This document shows, piece after piece, positions 5,783-8,143 of a DNA stretch of 8,143 nucleotides. The stretch covers positions 1 through 8,143 of the forward strand of contig JAKATQ010000041.1 in NCBI GenBank assembly GCA_021818665.1, written 5' to 3'. The first letter of the stretch is position 1, and the number at the start of each line of letters is the position of its first letter. The DNA is from Nanobdellota archaeon. GTDB taxonomy: Archaea > Nanobdellota > Nanobdellia > Parvarchaeales > Parvarchaeaceae. The notes below the pieces were generated by a model. It made no database searches, was not told the origin of the DNA, and saw only the letters and a list, made by a program, of their open reading frames with translations. Made by a program: the position numbers and the translations under genes.

Positions 5783-7272
5783 TCTTTATCCCCGTAGACC
5801 ACGTAGTACCACGGTTTCCTGACGAGCCCCGTCTGGTCTATATATATGTGCTTTATCTGTGTGAAATCCTCTAGGGCGTACATGGAAAGATCCTTGCCGA
5901 AACCGCTTTGCTTGAAGCCGCCATGCGGCATCTCAGATACCAGGACGCCGTGCTCGTTTATCCACACGGTCCCGAACCTTAGTGAATTAGCGACTTTTAT
6001 GAGGGTGGTTATGTCCTTCCCCCAGACCGATGCGGCCAGCCCGTAGACGACGTCGTTTGCCTTTTCTATAGCGTCATCGACGCTGGAATATTTCAGTACG
6101 GTGAGTACTGGACCGAATATCTCTTCTTTGCATATCCTCATCGTCTGTTTTACGTCGGAGAATATCGTGGGCTCGAAGAAGAAACCCTTCTTTAGGTTTT
6201 CGGGCCGCGCGCCACCGCACAGGAGCTTGCCTCCTTCGGCTATGGTAGCCTTGACGTAATCTTCCGTTCGTTTCCTCTGGGAATCCGAGATAAGCGGGCC
6301 CATATCGGTCTTCTCGTCGGCCGGGTCTCCTATCCTGATCTTCTTCGCCTTCTTCACGAGCAGCTCGATGAAATCATCGTACATCGACTCGTGGACCAAG
6401 ACTCTCGTAGTAGCGGTACAATCCTGGGCGCTGTTCCAAAATGCTGATACTACAGCGCCCTCCGTCGCGGCGTCTATCGAAGCGTCCGGCAGGACTATGA
6501 ACGGAGCCTTGCCGCCCAGTTCAAGCTGGACTCGTTTGACGTTCTTTGACGCGAGCCTCATGATCTCTTTGCCTGTAGAAGTGTCTCCAGTGATGGCTAT
6601 GCAGTCTACGTCCTCGTTGCTGGCCATCTCTTCGCCTACAACGTCGCCCGGTCCCGTGACTACGTTCAATACGCCCTTGGGCAGCAGGCTGTTTGCGAGC
6701 TTCGCGAATTCCAGCAGCGTGATTGGTGTCCTGCTCGCCGGTTTTATGACGACGGTGTCGCCTGCCGCCAGGGCAGGAGCGAGTTTCCACACTGCGATGT
6801 AAAGCGGATAGTTCCATGGCACTATCGCGGCTACGACCCCTATCGGTTCCCTTTTTATGATGCTCATCCCTATGCCGGAATAATTGCCTGCCGACTTCCC
6901 TTCGAGGACTCTCGCGGCCCCGGAGAAAAACTTCAGGTTGTCTATTATGAAAGGCATGTCGGAGTCCCTAGCGTATTTTATCGTCTTTCCAACGTTAGCG
7001 GACTCGAGCTTCGCGAATTTATTTAGATTGGATTCCACGAGTTCGGCCAGCTTCCAGAGGACCTGCGCCCTCTCCCCCGGCGTCTTGTTCGACCAGCTGC
7101 CGTTGTCGAAGGCTCTTCTGGCGGCTGCAATCGCTTTTTTGACGTCGCCGCGGCTGCTCTTCTGGGCCTTTGCTATGACGGTTTCGGTGGCGGGGTTTAT
7201 CACGTCGAAAGTCTCGCCGGATTCCGATACGACCCATTCGCCGTCTATAAGCATTTTATAGGTCTCAGCCAT
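5779..7272 (-). CDS. aminoaldehyde dehydrogenase (gamma-aminobutyraldehyde dehydrogenase, YdcW/PatD-like)
   Basis: Aldehyde dehydrogenase of 497 aa, first gene of the minus-strand operon. Motifs: VPWNYPLY (151-158, with N154), IKPASRTP (176-183, with cofactor Lys177), LELGGKAPFIV (250-260, with general base E251), SAQDCTATTRV (281-291, with nucleophile C285), EEIFGP (383-388, with E384) and SEMPHGGFKQSGFGKDLSMYALEDF (446-470). The QDCTA active site, the ELGGKAP block and the SEMPHGG...GKD.S.Y.LEDYT ending match, from memory, E. coli YdcW, which oxidises 4-aminobutanal and longer omega-aminoaldehydes to amino acids. Oxidation of 5-aminopentanal or of 2-aminoadipate 6-semialdehyde would fit the neighbouring lysine genes (inference). 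Asp230 replaces Ser in the usual TGS motif near the nicotinamide. The C-terminus ends in KPWYYVVYGDKE, slightly beyond YdcW. The start ATG is about 25 bases downstream of a TATA box, so the mRNA is probably leaderless. Confidence 0.85.
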   Translation of the reverse strand: MAETYKMLIDGEWVVSESGETFDVINPATETVIAKAQKSSRGDVKKAIAAARRAFDNGSWSNKTPGERAQVLWKLAELVESNLNKFAKLESANVGKTIKYARDSDMPFIIDNLKFFSGAARVLEGKSAGNYSGIGMSIIKREPIGVVAAIVPWNYPLYIAVWKLAPALAAGDTVVIKPASRTPITLLEFAKLANSLLPKGVLNVVTGPGDVVGEEMASNEDVDCIAITGDTSTGKEIMRLASKNVKRVQLELGGKAPFIVLPDASIDAATEGAVVSAFWNSAQDCTATTRVLVHESMYDDFIELLVKKAKKIRIGDPADEKTDMGPLISDSQRKRTEDYVKATIAEGGKLLCGGARPENLKKGFFFEPTIFSDVKQTMRICKEEIFGPVLTVLKYSSVDDAIEKANDVVYGLAASVWGKDITTLIKVANSLRFGTVWINEHGVLVSEMPHGGFKQSGFGKDLSMYALEDFTQIKHIYIDQTGLVRKPWYYVVYGDKE

Positions 7273-7294
7273 GGTAGATATTCCAGCCGCAAAT

Positions 7295-7309
7295 TAATAA
7301 ACTTTCGGA
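7295..7309 (-). promoter_or_regulatory. promoter of the aminoaldehyde dehydrogenase operon
   Basis: On the minus strand CCGAAAG (BRE-like) is followed by TTTATTAAT (7303-7295). The box centre is about 26 bases before the A of the ATG at 7272, the spacing expected for a leaderless archaeal transcript. A CGGAT/GTCCG palindrome (7306-7315) overlaps its upstream edge and could bind a regulator. Confidence 0.6.
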
Positions 7310-7333
7310 TGTCCGGCCATACAACCGAAAACC

Positions 7334-7355
7334 AGCGTATAAAACGCTTAAATAT
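7334..7355 (+). promoter_or_regulatory. promoter of the small gene at 7378, with overlapping inverted repeat
   Basis: CTTAAATAT (7347-7355) is a TATA box centred about 27 bases before the ATG at 7378, implying a leaderless mRNA. AGCGT-ATAAA-ACGCT (7334-7348) is a perfect inverted repeat that covers the BRE position and touches the box, so it is placed where a repressor could block TFB/TBP. It is divergent from the operon promoter, with the two TATA boxes roughly 50 bases apart. Confidence 0.55.
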
Positions 7356-7377
7356 GTGTTGCAATCTTAGTGGTAAG

Positions 7378-7671
7378 ATGCAAAATGATGAAGCGTTAGA
7401 GAAGATCCTGGGTGCCCTTTCCGAGAAGCCATCGGAAGGTATGACCAGGGTTTTCAACAGATACACGCACGCCGTGGAAGAAATAAAACTGAGCAGAGCT
7501 AACCGCGTCGCGCTAGCCGTCAAAGGCGAAGCTAAGGTAGAAGAAAGGACTTACCCTGGCTGGAGCGGCAAGCTGCCATTCTTCGCATATACCGTAGACA
7601 TAGGCGGGAAGAAGGTGCTGCTTTTCGACTACAGACACGGCTACGAAGACCGGCTCGACTGCTATATCTGA
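7378..7671 (+). CDS. small hypothetical protein (97 aa)
   Basis: I do not recognise this protein. From ATG 7378 it is 97 aa, soluble and charged. An N-terminal part (residues about 1-45, including DEALEKILGALSEKPSEG) is likely helical. The C-terminal part (about 46-97) has alternating hydrophobic residues (RVALAVKGEAKVEE, FFAYTVDIGGKKVLLFDYRHG) suggesting a small beta sheet, ending in DRLDCYI. No signal peptide, membrane span or metal-binding cluster is evident. The frame is open from 7309, but a TATA box at 7347-7355 sits inside the longer version and places the transcript start at about 7378, so the shorter form is preferred. It diverges from the catabolic operon across a shared 105-base promoter region, a position often held by a regulator, but no DNA-binding motif is seen. 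Confidence 0.65.
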   Translation: MQNDEALEKILGALSEKPSEGMTRVFNRYTHAVEEIKLSRANRVALAVKGEAKVEERTYPGWSGKLPFFAYTVDIGGKKVLLFDYRHGYEDRLDCYI

Positions 7672-7713
7672 GTACACGTAAGTACGGCTCGGCGTTCTAA
7701 GGACATATAGTCG

Positions 7714-7719
7714 TTTTTT
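7714..7719 (+). terminator. T-tract terminator after the small gene
   Basis: Six T residues in GTCGTTTTTTCCG lie about 45 bases after the stop codon of the 97-aa gene. There is no clear hairpin; assigned as an archaeal T-rich terminator by position and composition only. Confidence 0.35.
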
Positions 7720-7753
7720 CCGTATGATGTGCTTTGCTACAGGATTCCTTATT

Positions 7754-8143
7754 TTAGATGCCAAAGAGCACTTTTATCCAAATTTTTAGTGTTATTAATG
7801 AAAACCGAAACCATACAAAAATTACATTAGGAATTCGATAAATTATACAAGGTACGAGAGCCTTAAATACAAATTGAAACAGCCAAGTGTCGTATGCCCC
7901 GTCGGCATAGACTGTGTCTCCTTTTGACGCCGATTCTCCAACCATAGGTATGAACTTCCTGTTGTCGTGGCAGCGGTCCCTGGTGACTCTCAAGTCCGCG
8001 AGCTCTTTCGTATCCGCGTCGATAATGGTATGCAGCTTGTAGAACCTGGGCATCCCTCCGTATTTGGAATGCCTGTAGCTTCCCGTACGGCATACGGACA
8101 TCCCAGAGGCATCGATAGCCAGCAGCCTTCCTTTCCTATGCCG
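7754..8143 (-). pseudogene. IS5-like DDE transposase remnant, truncated
   Basis: Reading in from the right edge on the minus strand, the frame gives GRLLAIDASGMS, then SKYGGMPRFYKLHTIIDADTKELADLRVTRDRCHD and finally GDTVYADGAYDT. These are two conserved aspartate blocks of the DDE transposase core (DDE_Tnp_1 type, IS5-like), in the usual order and roughly the usual spacing. The N-terminal part lies beyond the window. After YADGAYDT (about 7887) the translation turns into a hydrophobic, AT-rich run (WLFQFVFKALVPC...) that ends at TAA 7754 and lacks the expected C-terminal segment with the catalytic glutamate. The gene is therefore a decayed fragment that cannot encode an active enzyme. The family call rests on motif recall, so IS4-type is not excluded. 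Confidence 0.75.
7884..8143 (-). mobile_element. insertion sequence remnant (IS5-like), extends past the window
   Basis: This is the part of the window with transposase similarity. The left boundary is set where similarity stops and base composition drops abruptly. No terminal inverted repeat or target-site duplication can be paired from the visible side, so the true left end of the element is probably deleted. Confidence 0.6.

Noticed and set aside
7309..7377. N-terminal extension of the small gene from ATG 7309
   Set aside because: The best TATA box (7347-7355) lies inside this extension and the added residues are not protein-like; ATG 7378 has ideal leaderless spacing.
7851..7880. Sequence ending in AAATTGAAAC, resembling the 3' end of an archaeal CRISPR repeat
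   Set aside because: Only one copy is present, and the following sequence is continuous transposase coding DNA rather than a spacer and second repeat.

Overview
The window looks archaeal. Promoters have BRE/TATA-type elements instead of -35/-10 boxes. At least two genes (the aminoaldehyde dehydrogenase at 7272 on the minus strand and the small gene at 7378 on the plus strand) have their ATG about 25 bases downstream of the TATA box, as in leaderless transcripts. Strong Shine-Dalgarno sites are absent. The coding sequence has mixed base composition with heavy use of ATA (Ile) and AGG (Arg). The sequence does not place the organism more precisely than 'archaeon'.

Layout. Positions 1-150 hold a promoter region with an inverted repeat and two TATA-like boxes. 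Genes at 151-1707 (L-lysine 6-aminotransferase, LAT) and 1861-3021 (lysine 6-dehydrogenase / saccharopine-dehydrogenase-like oxidoreductase) run on the plus strand. Each has its own TATA-like box, and a T-tract lies between them. Converging on them from the right is a tight minus-strand operon, in transcription order: a YdcW/PatD-like aminoaldehyde dehydrogenase (7272-5779), a succinate-semialdehyde-dehydrogenase-like enzyme (5782-4415, ATGA overlap with the previous gene) and a class III aminotransferase related to HemL (first ATG at 4348, end 3023). The two groups meet tail to tail with a single base between stop codons. Divergent from the operon is a small unrecognised gene (7378-7671). At the right edge is a decayed DDE (IS5-like) transposase remnant, cut by the window edge on its N-terminal side and degenerate at its C-terminal side, next to AT-rich DNA.

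Working model (inference). This is a catabolic island for lysine and/or other omega-amino compounds. LAT (transamination) and the dehydrogenase (oxidative deamination) would both turn L-lysine into 2-aminoadipate 6-semialdehyde. The two aldehyde dehydrogenases would oxidise amino-aldehyde and dicarboxylate-semialdehyde intermediates. The HemL-like aminotransferase would deaminate an omega-amino acid or 2-aminoadipate. No decarboxylase, CoA ligase or transporter is in the window, so the route cannot be closed from this sequence alone. Points worth checking include a probable non-ATG start for the HemL-like gene, a 34-codon reading frame in the leader of the dehydrogenase gene, and a long Pro/Ala-rich tail on LAT.
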